This document shows, one piece after another, positions 8,302 through 16,578 of a DNA stretch of 64,000 nucleotides; the stretch's first letter is position 1; each line of letters starts with the position of its first letter. The stretch lies in NCBI GenBank assembly GCA_900489925.1, contig UEHQ01000010.1:119869-183868 (forward strand), in the 5' to 3' direction. The notes under the pieces are model-generated. The model saw only the letters and a list, made by a program, of their open reading frames with translations. It was not told the DNA's origin and made no database searches. The stretch comes from Hyphomicrobiales bacterium. Its GTDB lineage: Bacteria > Pseudomonadota > Alphaproteobacteria > Rhizobiales > Rhizobiaceae. A program made the translations under genes and the position numbers.

Positions 8302-8556
8302 TCAGCCCCCGGTCATTGGCGGGAAAATGCCGATCTCCCGCGCGTCGCCGATCGGCTCGTCATGTTCGACATGTTCCTGGTCGAGCGCCACACGGATCAC
8401 GTCAGGAAACTGAAGCGCCGTCTCATACTCTTCGCCTAGCGTCTTCAAATGACTCAGAAGATCGGAAACGGTCACCACTGATTGGGGCAGGGCGATGTCT
8501 TCCTCGCCCTTGCCGATCCGCTCACGCACCCAGGCGAAATAGACGAGTTTTGTCAT
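8302..8556 (-). CDS. moaD: Molybdopterin synthase sulfur-carrier subunit MoaD
   Basis: 84 residues with a ubiquitin-like fold. The obligatory C-terminal Gly-Gly (PPMTGG), which is adenylated and then thiocarboxylated to donate sulfur to MoaE, is intact. The N-terminus KLVYFAWVRERIGK is the family start. Its ATG overlaps the pgsA stop by ATGA (8553-8556) and moaE follows after one base. Confidence 0.96.
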   Translation of the reverse strand: MTKLVYFAWVRERIGKGEEDIALPQSVVTVSDLLSHLKTLGEEYETALQFPDVIRVALDQEHVEHDEPIGDAREIGIFPPMTGG

Positions 8557-9143
8557 TCTTCGTCATCCACGATGTGCTTCAGGCCGGCCCGGAAATAATC
8601 GTAGCCGGTGTAAATGGTCAGGATTGCCGCAATCCAGAGGAGGCCGATGCCGGTCTTCGTCGTGAAGGGGAAGATCTCGTCGCCGGCCGGGCCTGCCAGC
8701 AAGAAGGCGATGGCGACCAGCTGCACCGTTGTCTTCCACTTGGCAATGCGGGTCACCGGTACGCTGACCTTCAGCGCCGCAAGATATTCGCGCAGGCCCG
8801 ATACCAGGATTTCGCGGCAGAGAATGGTGATCGCCGCCCAGATCGACCATCCGGCAATGGTCTGGTCCGCAGCCACGAGCAGAAGAATCGAGGCGACGAG
8901 CAGCTTGTCGGCGATCGGGTCGAGCATCCGGCCGATATTCGACGTCTGGTTCCAGATGCGGGCAAGGTAGCCGTCGAGGAAGTCCGTGATCGACGCAATG
9001 ACGAAGATCCACAGCGCAACCCATCGCGCGGTGTTGCTGATCGCGAGCTTTCCTTCGAGGAAGAAACACAGGACGATCAACGGTACCGCGAGGATACGGC
9101 CGTAGGTCAACAAATTGGGGATGCTATATGCGCGCGATGCCAT
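8553..9143 (-). CDS. pgsA: CDP-diacylglycerol-glycerol-3-phosphate 3-phosphatidyltransferase
   Basis: 196 residues from MASRAYSIPNLLTYGRI, the family start; an upstream in-frame ATG would add 20 atypical residues. It is a membrane enzyme making phosphatidylglycerol phosphate from CDP-DAG and glycerol-3-phosphate, the first committed step to PG and cardiolipin. The CDP-alcohol phosphotransferase motif (DGYLAR, then G, then DPIADKLL: DG..AR........G...D...D) is complete. About five membrane helices are predicted. It is translationally coupled to moaD and lies 109 bases after uvrC. A hairpin occupies its leader (9175-9199). Confidence 0.96.
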   Translation of the reverse strand: MASRAYSIPNLLTYGRILAVPLIVLCFFLEGKLAISNTARWVALWIFVIASITDFLDGYLARIWNQTSNIGRMLDPIADKLLVASILLLVAADQTIAGWSIWAAITILCREILVSGLREYLAALKVSVPVTRIAKWKTTVQLVAIAFLLAGPAGDEIFPFTTKTGIGLLWIAAILTIYTGYDYFRAGLKHIVDDEE

Positions 9144-9174
9144 GAACTGTTCTCTGAATTGATGCGCCGGTAGA

Positions 9175-9199
9175 TGACGGCTTTGACTGCAAAGCGTCA
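9175..9199. repeat. Hairpin in the pgsA leader
   Basis: TGACG-CTTTG and CAAAG-CGTCA pair as a 10-bp stem with a one-base bulge and loop ACTG, 32 bases upstream of the pgsA start. On the plus strand it is followed by a T-rich run, but no plus-strand gene ends here. On the minus strand it would be a leader hairpin without a U-tract. The role is unknown. Confidence 0.4.
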
Positions 9200-9252
9200 A
9201 CATTCTTTCTGTTTTTTTGCTTCCATTGCGTGGAATTTGCGACCGACGCCAC

Positions 9253-11292
9253 CTATTTCGCGGCGTCGTCGTGAAAATGATTGTAAACCTGCTTGGCGAC
9301 GGTTTCCGAAATCCCCTCGACAGCCATCAGATCCGACAGCGCCGCCCGCGAAACAGCCTTCGCCGTTCCGAAATGCTGGAGCAGCGCACGTTTGCGCGAA
9401 GGCCCAATGCCGCCGATCTCGTCGAGCGGATTCTTCACCATCTCCTTCTTGCGCCGTGCGCGATGCGAGCCGATGGCGAAGCGGTGCGCCTCGTCGCGCA
9501 TGCGCTGGGTGAAATAGAGAACCGGGTCGCGCGGCGGCAAGGTGAAGCTCTCGCCGGCCGGCAGGAAGAACCGCTCGCGTCCGGCCTCACGATCGACACC
9601 CTTGGCAACGCCGATGGCGATGACGCTGTCGGTAATCCCGAGCTCCTCGAGGATGGCCCGAACGGCCGTCATCTGTCCCTGGCCGCCGTCGATCAGGATT
9701 ACGTCTGGCCAGGCCGGGAAGGGCATATCCGCTGCATCGGCGGTCGATACCGGCTGGCTGCGATCGGGAATGCCTTCTTCCTTGATCAGTCGCGTGAACC
9801 GCCGCGTCATCACTTCCCGCATCATCCCGAAGTCGTCGCCGGGCGTGATGTCGGTCGATTTGATATTGAACTTGCGGTACTGGTTCTTCACGAAGCCTTC
9901 CGGCCCCGCGACCACCATGCCGCCGACGGCATTGGTACCCATGATATGGGAGTTATCGTAGATCTCGACGCGCTGCGGCACGTATGGAAGCTTGAAGGTG
10001 TCCTTGAACCCTTCCAGCAGCCGGGACTGCGAGGCAGTTTCCGCTAGCTTGCGCCCATGCGCCTCGCGCGCATTGCCGACGACATGATCGACCAGATCGC
10101 GCTTCTCGCCGCGCTGCGGTACCAGGATCGAAACCTTGTGGCCGGCCTTCTCGGCCAGTGCGGCCGACAGCAACTCCATCTCATCGACCGTCTCGGAGAG
10201 CAGGATCTGCTTCGGCACCGGCTTGTCGTCATAGAACTGTGCGAGGAAGGCGCTCAGCACCTCGGCGCCGGTGAGCTGCGGATCGGCTTTCGGAAAATAA
10301 GCCCGGTTGCCCCAGTTCTGTCCGGTCCGGAAGAAGAACACCTGAATGCAGGAAATCCCGCCTTCGTGGTGGATCGCGAAGACGTCGGCTTCCTCAACCC
10401 CGGCAGGGTTGATGCCCTGATGGCTGGAGACATGCGACAGCGAGGCGAGGCGGTCGCGATAAACGGCCGCCTGCTCGAAATCCAGATCCTCGGCCGCCTG
10501 GTTCATCGCTTCCGCCATATGCTCCTTCACCTTCTGGCTCTTGCCGGAAAGGAAGTCCTTGGCCTCCTGCACCAGTTCGCCATACCCCGCATCGCTGATT
10601 TCATGCGTGCAGGGCGCCGAACAGCGCTTGATCTGGTAGAGCAGGCAGGGCCGGGTACGTGTCTCGAAGACGCTGTCGGTACAAGTGCGGATCAAAAAGG
10701 CACGCTGCAGGGAATTAATCGTGCGGCCGACCGCACCGGCGGATGCAAAAGGTCCGAAATAATCGCCCTTGCGGGCGCGAGCGCCACGATGCTTGAGGAT
10801 GGCGGGGGCGCGATGGTCGCCTGATATCAGGATATAGGGAAACGACTTGTCGTCGCGCAGCAGCACGTTAAAGCGCGGTCGCAAGCGCTTGATCAGATTC
10901 GCTTCCAGGAGAAGCGCCTCGATCTCCGTCCTAGTCGTCACGAACTCCATATGCGCGGTCTGCCGCACCATCTGCGCGATGCGGTTGGAGTGGACGCGGC
11001 CCATTGCGTAGTTGCTGACGCGCTTCTTCAGGCTGCGCGCCTTGCCCACGTAAAGGACGTCGCCGGCCTCGTTGAACATGCGGTAGACGCCGGGGCTGTT
11101 CGGCAGTCGCTTGACGAATTCGGCGATCAGATCCGCTCCGACGAGGCCAGTCTCATTGGTCCCGCCTTCGTTCCAGTCGATGGCAGCGGCAAGCGGCGCA
11201 GCAGAGGCTTCGCTCTCCACTTCGATATCGTCGTCGGCCTCGTCATTTTCGTCGTAAAGAACGCCGCCGTCCGGCAGCTTCCTTGAGTTCAT
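9253..11292 (-). CDS. uvrC: Excinuclease ABC subunit C
   Basis: 679 residues. The start [10 protein letters not shown] at 11292 overlaps the SDR stop by ATGA. A ~60-residue acidic N-terminal extension precedes the GIY-YIG nuclease domain ([21 protein letters not shown]; makes the 3' incision). The UVR/UvrB-binding helix pair ([16 protein letters not shown]) comes next, then the RNase-H-like 5'-incision domain ([19 protein letters not shown]). Tandem helix-hairpin-helix motifs ([14 protein letters not shown] and [10 protein letters not shown]) end the protein. It acts with UvrA and UvrB in nucleotide excision repair. The acidic extension is longer than in E. coli. Confidence 0.97.
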   Translation of the reverse strand: MNSRKLPDGGVLYDENDEADDDIEVESEASAAPLAAAIDWNEGGTNETGLVGADLIAEFVKRLPNSPGVYRMFNEAGDVLYVGKARSLKKRVSNYAMGRVHSNRIAQMVRQTAHMEFVTTRTEIEALLLEANLIKRLRPRFNVLLRDDKSFPYILISGDHRAPAILKHRGARARKGDYFGPFASAGAVGRTINSLQRAFLIRTCTDSVFETRTRPCLLYQIKRCSAPCTHEISDAGYGELVQEAKDFLSGKSQKVKEHMAEAMNQAAEDLDFEQAAVYRDRLASLSHVSSHQGINPAGVEEADVFAIHHEGGISCIQVFFFRTGQNWGNRAYFPKADPQLTGAEVLSAFLAQFYDDKPVPKQILLSETVDEMELLSAALAEKAGHKVSILVPQRGEKRDLVDHVVGNAREAHGRKLAETASQSRLLEGFKDTFKLPYVPQRVEIYDNSHIMGTNAVGGMVVAGPEGFVKNQYRKFNIKSTDITPGDDFGMMREVMTRRFTRLIKEEGIPDRSQPVSTADAADMPFPAWPDVILIDGGQGQMTAVRAILEELGITDSVIAIGVAKGVDREAGRERFFLPAGESFTLPPRDPVLYFTQRMRDEAHRFAIGSHRARRKKEMVKNPLDEIGGIGPSRKRALLQHFGTAKAVSRAALSDLMAVEGISETVAKQVYNHFHDDAAK

Positions 11293-12062
11293 TCCGTAAT
11301 CTCCGCCACATCGGGCGTCTGCCATGCAAGATGCTGGCCGCCATCGAGGGCAATCATTTGGCCGGTGATCGAGGGCGTGTCGTAGAGGAAGCGGATCGTC
11401 CGTCCGAACTCGCCGAATCCCGGCCCCGCCTTCATGATAAGGCCGGCGACCTGCGCCTGGAAGTCCTCTTCGCTCTGTCGCGCGCTGCGAACCGTCGGGC
11501 CGGGGCCGAGCGCGTTGACGCGAATTCGCGGCGCGAAGCTCTGCGCCATGGTCTGTGTCGCTGTCCACAGCGCGGCCTTGGACAAGGTATAGGAATAGAA
11601 GCCGGGATTGAGTGCCCAGACCCGCTGGTCAATCACATTGACGATCAGCCCGGCATCGCTGGCCGGCAATTGTTCGGCAAAGGCTGCAGCCAGGATGGAG
11701 GGCGCCCGAACATGCAGCGCGAAATGCTCTTCCCATGCCGCCGCGTCGAAATGATGCGCCGAATCATTGTGGAACGCCGACGCATTATTGACCAGCAAAT
11801 CGATCGGCCCGAGTGCCTCGGAAGCCCGTTTCAGGAGGTCGTTCGTCGCTTGCGCATCAGTTAAATTTGCCTGCAGCGAAATTGCCCGAAATCCCTTTTG
11901 CCGCAATTCCGCCGCGAAATTTTCGGCCGCCTCGATCGAGCGGTTCGCATGGATGGCGACGGCAAAGCCGTTTGCTGCAAGATCTTCGACTATCGCCCGG
12001 CCTATTCTTTTGGCCGCGCCTGTCACCAATGCGGTTCGAAGTCTTTTGTCGTTCAAAATCAT
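11289..12062 (-). CDS. SDR-family oxidoreductase, pteridine-reductase-like
   Basis: 257 residues. The cofactor motif is TGAAKRIGR, the TGxxxRxG form typical of pteridine/dihydromonapterin reductases (PTR1, FolM) rather than the usual TGxxxGxG. NNAS follows near residue 93, and the active-site YTLSK supplies the Tyr and Lys. The C-terminus [12 protein letters not shown] is classical SDR. An NADPH-dependent reductase of a pterin or folate is the likely role, but the substrate is inference from the motif. It overlaps uvrC by four bases (ATGA). A link to molybdopterin or folate genes in the same run is possible but unproven. Confidence 0.85.
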   Translation of the reverse strand: MILNDKRLRTALVTGAAKRIGRAIVEDLAANGFAVAIHANRSIEAAENFAAELRQKGFRAISLQANLTDAQATNDLLKRASEALGPIDLLVNNASAFHNDSAHHFDAAAWEEHFALHVRAPSILAAAFAEQLPASDAGLIVNVIDQRVWALNPGFYSYTLSKAALWTATQTMAQSFAPRIRVNALGPGPTVRSARQSEEDFQAQVAGLIMKAGPGFGEFGRTIRFLYDTPSITGQMIALDGGQHLAWQTPDVAEITE

Positions 12063-12418
12063 GCCTCTTCGTCGCGCGAGTCTGTGCGCTGCTTATATAG
12101 GCGTGTGTGTAGACCTTATAAATAGGGGTTTCGATTGCCCGCAAGGCTTGGATGTTGTATGTATTATTTAAGAAAATAATTCGATAAAATAAGTATTCAT
12201 GACTTAATCATTCATTATGGTTAACAAATAGTCTGTTGCGGTAAAGCAACATCGAATTTCAGCCACCCAGGCGCCACAATCAAATCACATTTTGGCTCTT
12301 TCAAATCCTCATTTGGGCATCAGTTTCCCTCTCGATCCGAAAGGGACATGCGTAATTGCTCGCGAATGCTTCGCTGTAAGACAGTTGACGAAGGGCGCGG
12401 GTTTGAAAGGAGACGAGT
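12063..12418. other. 356-bp intergenic region between the SDR gene and ropB
   Basis: No gene is seen. The left two-thirds are AT-rich, with a short perfect inverted repeat ATTATTT / AAATAAT (12163-12180) and a 6-bp hairpin TGTTGC / GCAACA (12234-12251). The ropB ribosome site AAAGGAGACGAGT ends at 12418. The region must hold divergent promoters and a long ropB leader. I could not place a convincing -35/-10 pair for ropB. Confidence 0.5.
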
Positions 12419-13051
12419 ATGCGTACTTTTATTGCTAGCCTGTTGGTTTCGACCGTTGCCCTCGGTGGCTTCTCCGCTGCTTATGCAGCAGACGCCGTCG
12501 ACCAGATCCCGGAAGCTCCGGTTGCACAGAATGAGCCGGCTCCGGCTGCAACCTGGCAGGGCTTCTATCTCGGCGGCGCCGGCACCTACAACATGGGCAG
12601 CTTCACCGACAAGTACAACGCTCGTGCGATTGGTGGCCAGATCTACAGCGGCTACAACTGGCAGCAGGGTCAGATCGTATACGGCGTTGAAGGCGACATC
12701 GGCTATTCCGGTGCTGACGGCGCTGCACATGGCGGTACGGCCAAGAACGAAGTCAACGGCTCGATCCGTGGCCGTATCGGTTACGACCTGAACCCGTTCC
12801 TGCTGTACGGCACTGCCGGTCTTGCTGCGACCAAGAACAAGTTCAGCAACGGTAACGGTTCGGACACCGATACCGCGCTCGGCTACACGGTCGGTGCCGG
12901 TGCTGAAACCTTCGTGACCAACAACATCACGGCTCGTGTTGAATACCGTTACACCGACTACCAGCACAATGACTTCGACATCGGCGGCTCGAACATCTCG
13001 CGCGGCTATGACGAACACAGCGTCAAGGTCGGTATCGGCATGAAGTTCTAA
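12419..13051 (+). CDS. ropB: Outer-membrane beta-barrel protein, RopB/Omp25 family
   Basis: 210 residues. A cleavable signal peptide ends at AYAADA, followed by a proline/glutamate-rich linker (IPEAPVAQNEPAPAA). An eight-stranded barrel begins WQGFYLGGAGTYN and ends with alternating strands and the terminal aromatic KVGIGMKF, the BAM recognition signal. Rhizobial RopB and brucellar Omp25 are abundant surface proteins that affect envelope integrity and host interaction. Strong expression is suggested by the excellent ribosome site and long AT-rich upstream region. It is a single gene closed by the terminator at 13069-13098. The paralogue-level name is probable, not certain. Confidence 0.9.
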   Translation: MRTFIASLLVSTVALGGFSAAYAADAVDQIPEAPVAQNEPAPAATWQGFYLGGAGTYNMGSFTDKYNARAIGGQIYSGYNWQQGQIVYGVEGDIGYSGADGAAHGGTAKNEVNGSIRGRIGYDLNPFLLYGTAGLAATKNKFSNGNGSDTDTALGYTVGAGAETFVTNNITARVEYRYTDYQHNDFDIGGSNISRGYDEHSVKVGIGMKF

Positions 13052-13068
13052 GCCGAACATCGAATGCG

Positions 13069-13098
13069 AAAAAGCCGGGCCAAGTGCCCGGCTTTTTT
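13069..13098. terminator. Bidirectional terminator between ropB and the SDR gene
   Basis: AAAAAGCCGGGC / GCCCGGCTTTTT stem of 12 bp, loop CAAGT, with T-runs on both strands. It closes ropB (ends 13051) and the convergent SDR gene (ends 13114). Confidence 0.92.
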
Positions 13099-13113
13099 GT
13101 TGCCCACGCGCGG

Positions 13114-13962
13114 TCAGGCGGCGTTGCTTTCGCGGGGAAAGTCGGTCGATAGAGCAAGATCGCGCCATGCCTTGAGTTCCTCGGCAACATCGGCATTCTT
13201 CTTTTCGATCGCGGCAACCGTATCGCTGCCGAACGGCATGCGCAGCGGAGGATTGTCGGCGTGCGCCAAGGTGATCATTGCCTTGGCAAAGCGGGCAGGG
13301 TCACCGGGCTGCTGGTGATTGTGACCCGCAGCGAATTCGCGCATCGCGCCCACTGGTGTCTCCTGGTAGTCGGCAATCGAACTCGGGCTTACCGAAAGCG
13401 AGCTCTCGTCAAGGAAGTCGGTGCGGAAAAAGCCGGGCTCGACAACCGTTGCCTTGATGCCCAGCGGCGCGACTTCTGCGGCCAGCGCTTCTGTAAGGCC
13501 CTCCACGGCGAACTTGGTCGAGCAATAGATGCCCCAGCCGGCATGTGAGACATAGCCGCCAATCGAAGAGATGTTGATGACGTGACCTGAACGCTGGCGG
13601 CGCATATGCGGCAGCACGGCGCGGGTCACGTTCAGCAGCCCGAAGACATTGGTTTGATAGAGTTTTTCGATTTCGCTCATTGTTGCCTCCTCGACAGCAC
13701 CCAGCAGACCGAAGCCGGCATTGTTTAGGAGGATATCGATACGGCCGAACCGCTTGACGGCCTGTTCGGCAGCCTTGTGCGCCGAGGTTTCGTCGGTGAC
13801 ATCAAGGGATACTGTGAGGAGATTTGGGTGATTGCCAAACTTCTCCTGCAGACCCTGAGGATTGCGCGCCGTCGCCACGACGGCATCTCCGGCGTTGAGA
13901 GCTTCCTGAGTGATGAGGGCGCCGAAACCTCTCGATGCACCAGTGATGAACCAGACACGCAT
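13114..13962 (-). CDS. SDR-family oxidoreductase
   Basis: 282 residues from MRVWFITGASRGFG, with AAAGGAAAAGG just upstream. The frame extends further but without family similarity. Cofactor motif TGASRGFG, NNAGFG near residue 85, catalytic Ser in NISSIGG and YCSTK. This is the oxidoreductase/short-chain dehydrogenase subgroup often annotated as retinol-dehydrogenase-like. The substrate is unknown. It is divergent from a LysR regulator 106 bp away, the classical layout in which the LysR protein controls the dehydrogenase. It shares the bidirectional terminator with ropB. Confidence 0.88.
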   Translation of the reverse strand: MRVWFITGASRGFGALITQEALNAGDAVVATARNPQGLQEKFGNHPNLLTVSLDVTDETSAHKAAEQAVKRFGRIDILLNNAGFGLLGAVEEATMSEIEKLYQTNVFGLLNVTRAVLPHMRRQRSGHVINISSIGGYVSHAGWGIYCSTKFAVEGLTEALAAEVAPLGIKATVVEPGFFRTDFLDESSLSVSPSSIADYQETPVGAMREFAAGHNHQQPGDPARFAKAMITLAHADNPPLRMPFGSDTVAAIEKKNADVAEELKAWRDLALSTDFPRESNAA

Positions 13963-14068
13963 GACCTTTTCCTTTCGGTTGTGATTTACTGACACGACCA
14001 AGGTAGCGTATGGATATTGGTGAGAGAATTTGCCTTCTTTTCCATGCGCTGCTGAGAAATATTCATCA

Positions 14069-14974
14069 ATGCGACGTGTACGCTCGACTGATCTCGCCAT
14101 CTTCCTGGCAATAGCCAATCACCGCAGTTTTCGAAAAGCGGCGGTCGAATTCGGTGTGACGGCATCGGCCCTGAGTCACGCCCTAAGAGTGATCGAAGAG
14201 AGGCTTGAGGTTCGTCTCGTCAACCGCACCACCCGCGGTGTTGCGCTGACGGAGGCAGGCGAGAGACTGTTCGACCGGATACGACCAGCCTTCCTCGATA
14301 TCGATGCGGCGCTCGATGATCTCGACACGTTTCGTGGCCAGCCCTATGGAAAGCTGCGGATCAACGCGGCCCGCGCTGCCACGAGGCTTGTGCTTCTGCC
14401 GATCGTCTCGCGCTTTCTGAAAGCCTATTCCTCGGTCGAGGTTGAAATCGTTATCGACGACGCCCTTGTCGATATGGTCTCGTCCGGGTTCGATGCCGGG
14501 ATACGCTTTGGCGAGAGCATTGCTGCCGACATGATCGCGGTGCCGATCGGTCCGCGCCACCGTTTCGCGGTCGTTGGCGCTCCCCGCTATTTCGACGGCC
14601 GAAACAAGCCGGTTACGCCGCACGATCTCAAGGACCATGCCTGCGTCCGCTATCGGTTCGCCGGCGGCGCCTTCTATCGGTGGGAGTTCGAACGTGGCGG
14701 TGTCGAGTTGGAGATTGACGTTCAGGGGCCGCTGACACTGGGCGATCAGGATATTATCTCCGACGCCGTCTTCCAGGGGAGCGGATTGGGCTATCTCTTC
14801 GAAGATCAGGTGCGCACCGCGATCGATGACGGCAGGCTGGTCAGGGTGCTGGAGGACTGGTGCCCGTTCTACCCCGGCTTCTTCCTGTATTATCCCAGCC
14901 GTCGGCAACTACCGACGGCGCTGCGCGCCTTCATCGACTTCGTCAAGGCAGACAGGGAGCAAGCTCAGCCCTGA
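14069..14974 (+). CDS. LysR-family transcriptional regulator
   Basis: 301 residues from MRRVRSTDLAIFLAI; an in-frame codon 13 positions upstream gives an unlikely extension. The N-terminal winged helix-turn-helix (SFRKAAVEFGVTASALSHALRVIEERL then LVNRTTRGVALTEAG) is canonical. The effector domain covers residues ~90-300, with a YGKLRINA start and FDAGIRFGES. It is divergent from the SDR gene, its probable target. Its last 10 bases overlap the convergent GST gene. Confidence 0.93.
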   Translation: MRRVRSTDLAIFLAIANHRSFRKAAVEFGVTASALSHALRVIEERLEVRLVNRTTRGVALTEAGERLFDRIRPAFLDIDAALDDLDTFRGQPYGKLRINAARAATRLVLLPIVSRFLKAYSSVEVEIVIDDALVDMVSSGFDAGIRFGESIAADMIAVPIGPRHRFAVVGAPRYFDGRNKPVTPHDLKDHACVRYRFAGGAFYRWEFERGGVELEIDVQGPLTLGDQDIISDAVFQGSGLGYLFEDQVRTAIDDGRLVRVLEDWCPFYPGFFLYYPSRRQLPTALRAFIDFVKADREQAQP

Positions 14975-15561
14975 GGCTTCAGCTCCGGGTAGGCCGGAAA
15001 CTTCTTCTCGAAATCGCGTGCCCAGCCGATGAGCTCGGAATGTTCGGCTTCCCACTGGCCCTTGAAGCGCAGTTCGAGATAGCCGAGCGTCGCAGCCAGC
15101 GCGAAGTGGCCGCCATGCAGCTTCTTGCCGATCTTCGGGAGATGAACGCTGAGGTGGCTGAGGCCGCTGATGGCCTTCTTCCACTGGCGGTCGATCCACG
15201 GCTGATGCACCTTTTCCTCGTCACGGAAACGGCGCTCATAGACAATGGCGAGCAGGCAATCGCAGATGCCGTCGCACAGTGCTTCGAGGATCTCGGCTTC
15301 CAGGCGCTTTCCGTTCTTCGCGGGATAGAGCTTCTTGCCCTTCAGGCGGCCGAAGTAATGCATGATGGCCACGCTGTCGTAGATCGAAACGCCGTCATCG
15401 GTCAGCAGGGTCGGAATTTTGCCAAGCGGGTTGTTGTCGACGAGAATCGCCGGCCCGGCATTGGTGTCGACGCGGATCTCGGTCGCGTCGAGTTCGAGAT
15501 AACGCGCGGCCATGCGCACCTTGCTGGAATAGGGCGAGGTTGGTGCACACAGGATCTTCAT
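14965..15561 (-). CDS. Glutathione S-transferase family protein
   Basis: 198 residues. The N-terminal thioredoxin-like domain begins MKILCAPTSPYSSKVR; the Ser/Tyr/Cys positions near residues 5-12 are in the glutathione-activation region. NPLGKIPTLLTDDG carries the cis-Pro, and DSVAIMHYF is the glutathione-binding loop. An all-helical C-terminal domain follows. The substrate is unknown. It sits between rlmJ (62 bp upstream, same strand) and the convergent LysR gene. Confidence 0.9.
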   Translation of the reverse strand: MKILCAPTSPYSSKVRMAARYLELDATEIRVDTNAGPAILVDNNPLGKIPTLLTDDGVSIYDSVAIMHYFGRLKGKKLYPAKNGKRLEAEILEALCDGICDCLLAIVYERRFRDEEKVHQPWIDRQWKKAISGLSHLSVHLPKIGKKLHGGHFALAATLGYLELRFKGQWEAEHSELIGWARDFEKKFPAYPELKPQG

Positions 15562-15623
15562 GGTCGGTCTCTCTCAAAAATGCTTGCAATGTGCCGGGAC
15601 TATTTCGCGCGCGAAAGAGTCGG

Positions 15624-16496
15624 TCAATCCTCTTTCACGGCCTTGTTTTCGCCGCGCAGCCAAAACGCCCGGTGCGAAGCATAACGGTCTTGCGCCATGT
15701 GATCCTTCAGCGCCGGCAGCAACTGGTGCAACTCGTCCTTCAGCGTGTAGGGCGGGTTGACGATGATCAGCCCCGAGCCGGTCAGTCCGGTATTCATTCC
15801 ACGGTCGCTGCGCACGGTGAGCTCGGCGCAAAGTGTCTTCGGAATATCGAGCGCCTGTAGCGCCTCGTGGAATTCCTTGATCGGCGCGCCTTTCTTGATC
15901 GGATACCACAGGCAGTAGGTGCCACCGGGAAAACGACGATGCGCCTTGGCGAGGCCATCGACCAGCCGCTCATACTCGCCATCTTCCTCGAAGGGCGGAT
16001 CGACAAGCACGATGCCGCGCTTTTCCTTCGGCGGCAGATGTGCGCCGAGCGACAGCCAGCCGTCGAGCTCGGTGATGCGGGCGTGATGGTCACCCTCGAA
16101 CAGGCGGTGCAGCCGTTGATAGTCCTCGGGATGCAGCTCCATTGCCGACAACCGGTCTTGCGGCCTGAACAGCATGCGCGAAAGCTTCGGCGAGCCGGGA
16201 TAGTAGCGCATCCCGCCATCGGGATTGAGCTCGCGGATCGCGCTCAGATATGGCTCGAGCAGTTCCGCCACCTGCGGCGAAAGCTCGGCCTCCATGATCT
16301 TGCCGATCCCTTCGCGCCATTCGCCTGTTTTCTGCGCTTCTTCCGAGGAGAGGTCGTAGAGCCCGATGCCGGCATGCGTATCGAGCACACGGAAGCCCGC
16401 ATCCTTCTTCTGCATGTAGCGGACGAGGCGCGCGAGAACCGCGTGCTTCAGGACATCGGCAAAGTTGCCCGCATGGTAGATGTGGCGGTAGTTCAT
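15624..16496 (-). CDS. rlmJ: 23S rRNA (adenine2030-N6)-methyltransferase RlmJ
   Basis: 290 residues. The start MNYRHIYHAGNFADVLKH is the RlmJ hallmark. The SAM site is VLDTHAGIGLYDL, and the catalytic motif IVLVDPPFEEDGEY is the DPPF signature of N6-adenine methyltransferases. It methylates A2030 of 23S rRNA before ribosome assembly. It is divergent from the molybdoenzyme gene, with 82 bp between starts. Confidence 0.95.
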   Translation of the reverse strand: MNYRHIYHAGNFADVLKHAVLARLVRYMQKKDAGFRVLDTHAGIGLYDLSSEEAQKTGEWREGIGKIMEAELSPQVAELLEPYLSAIRELNPDGGMRYYPGSPKLSRMLFRPQDRLSAMELHPEDYQRLHRLFEGDHHARITELDGWLSLGAHLPPKEKRGIVLVDPPFEEDGEYERLVDGLAKAHRRFPGGTYCLWYPIKKGAPIKEFHEALQALDIPKTLCAELTVRSDRGMNTGLTGSGLIIVNPPYTLKDELHQLLPALKDHMAQDRYASHRAFWLRGENKAVKED

Positions 16497-16578
16497 TTTC
16501 GCTGATGCCTACATGAATTTGCGTGAGGGGCGTCGTTTCCGGCTTTTGGCCGGTTTCGGGTTGGAATATAGAAACTCC

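Noticed and set aside
12180..12240. CtrA-type TTAA-N7-TTAA site upstream of ropB
   Set aside because: The two TTAA elements are 13 bp apart, not 7.
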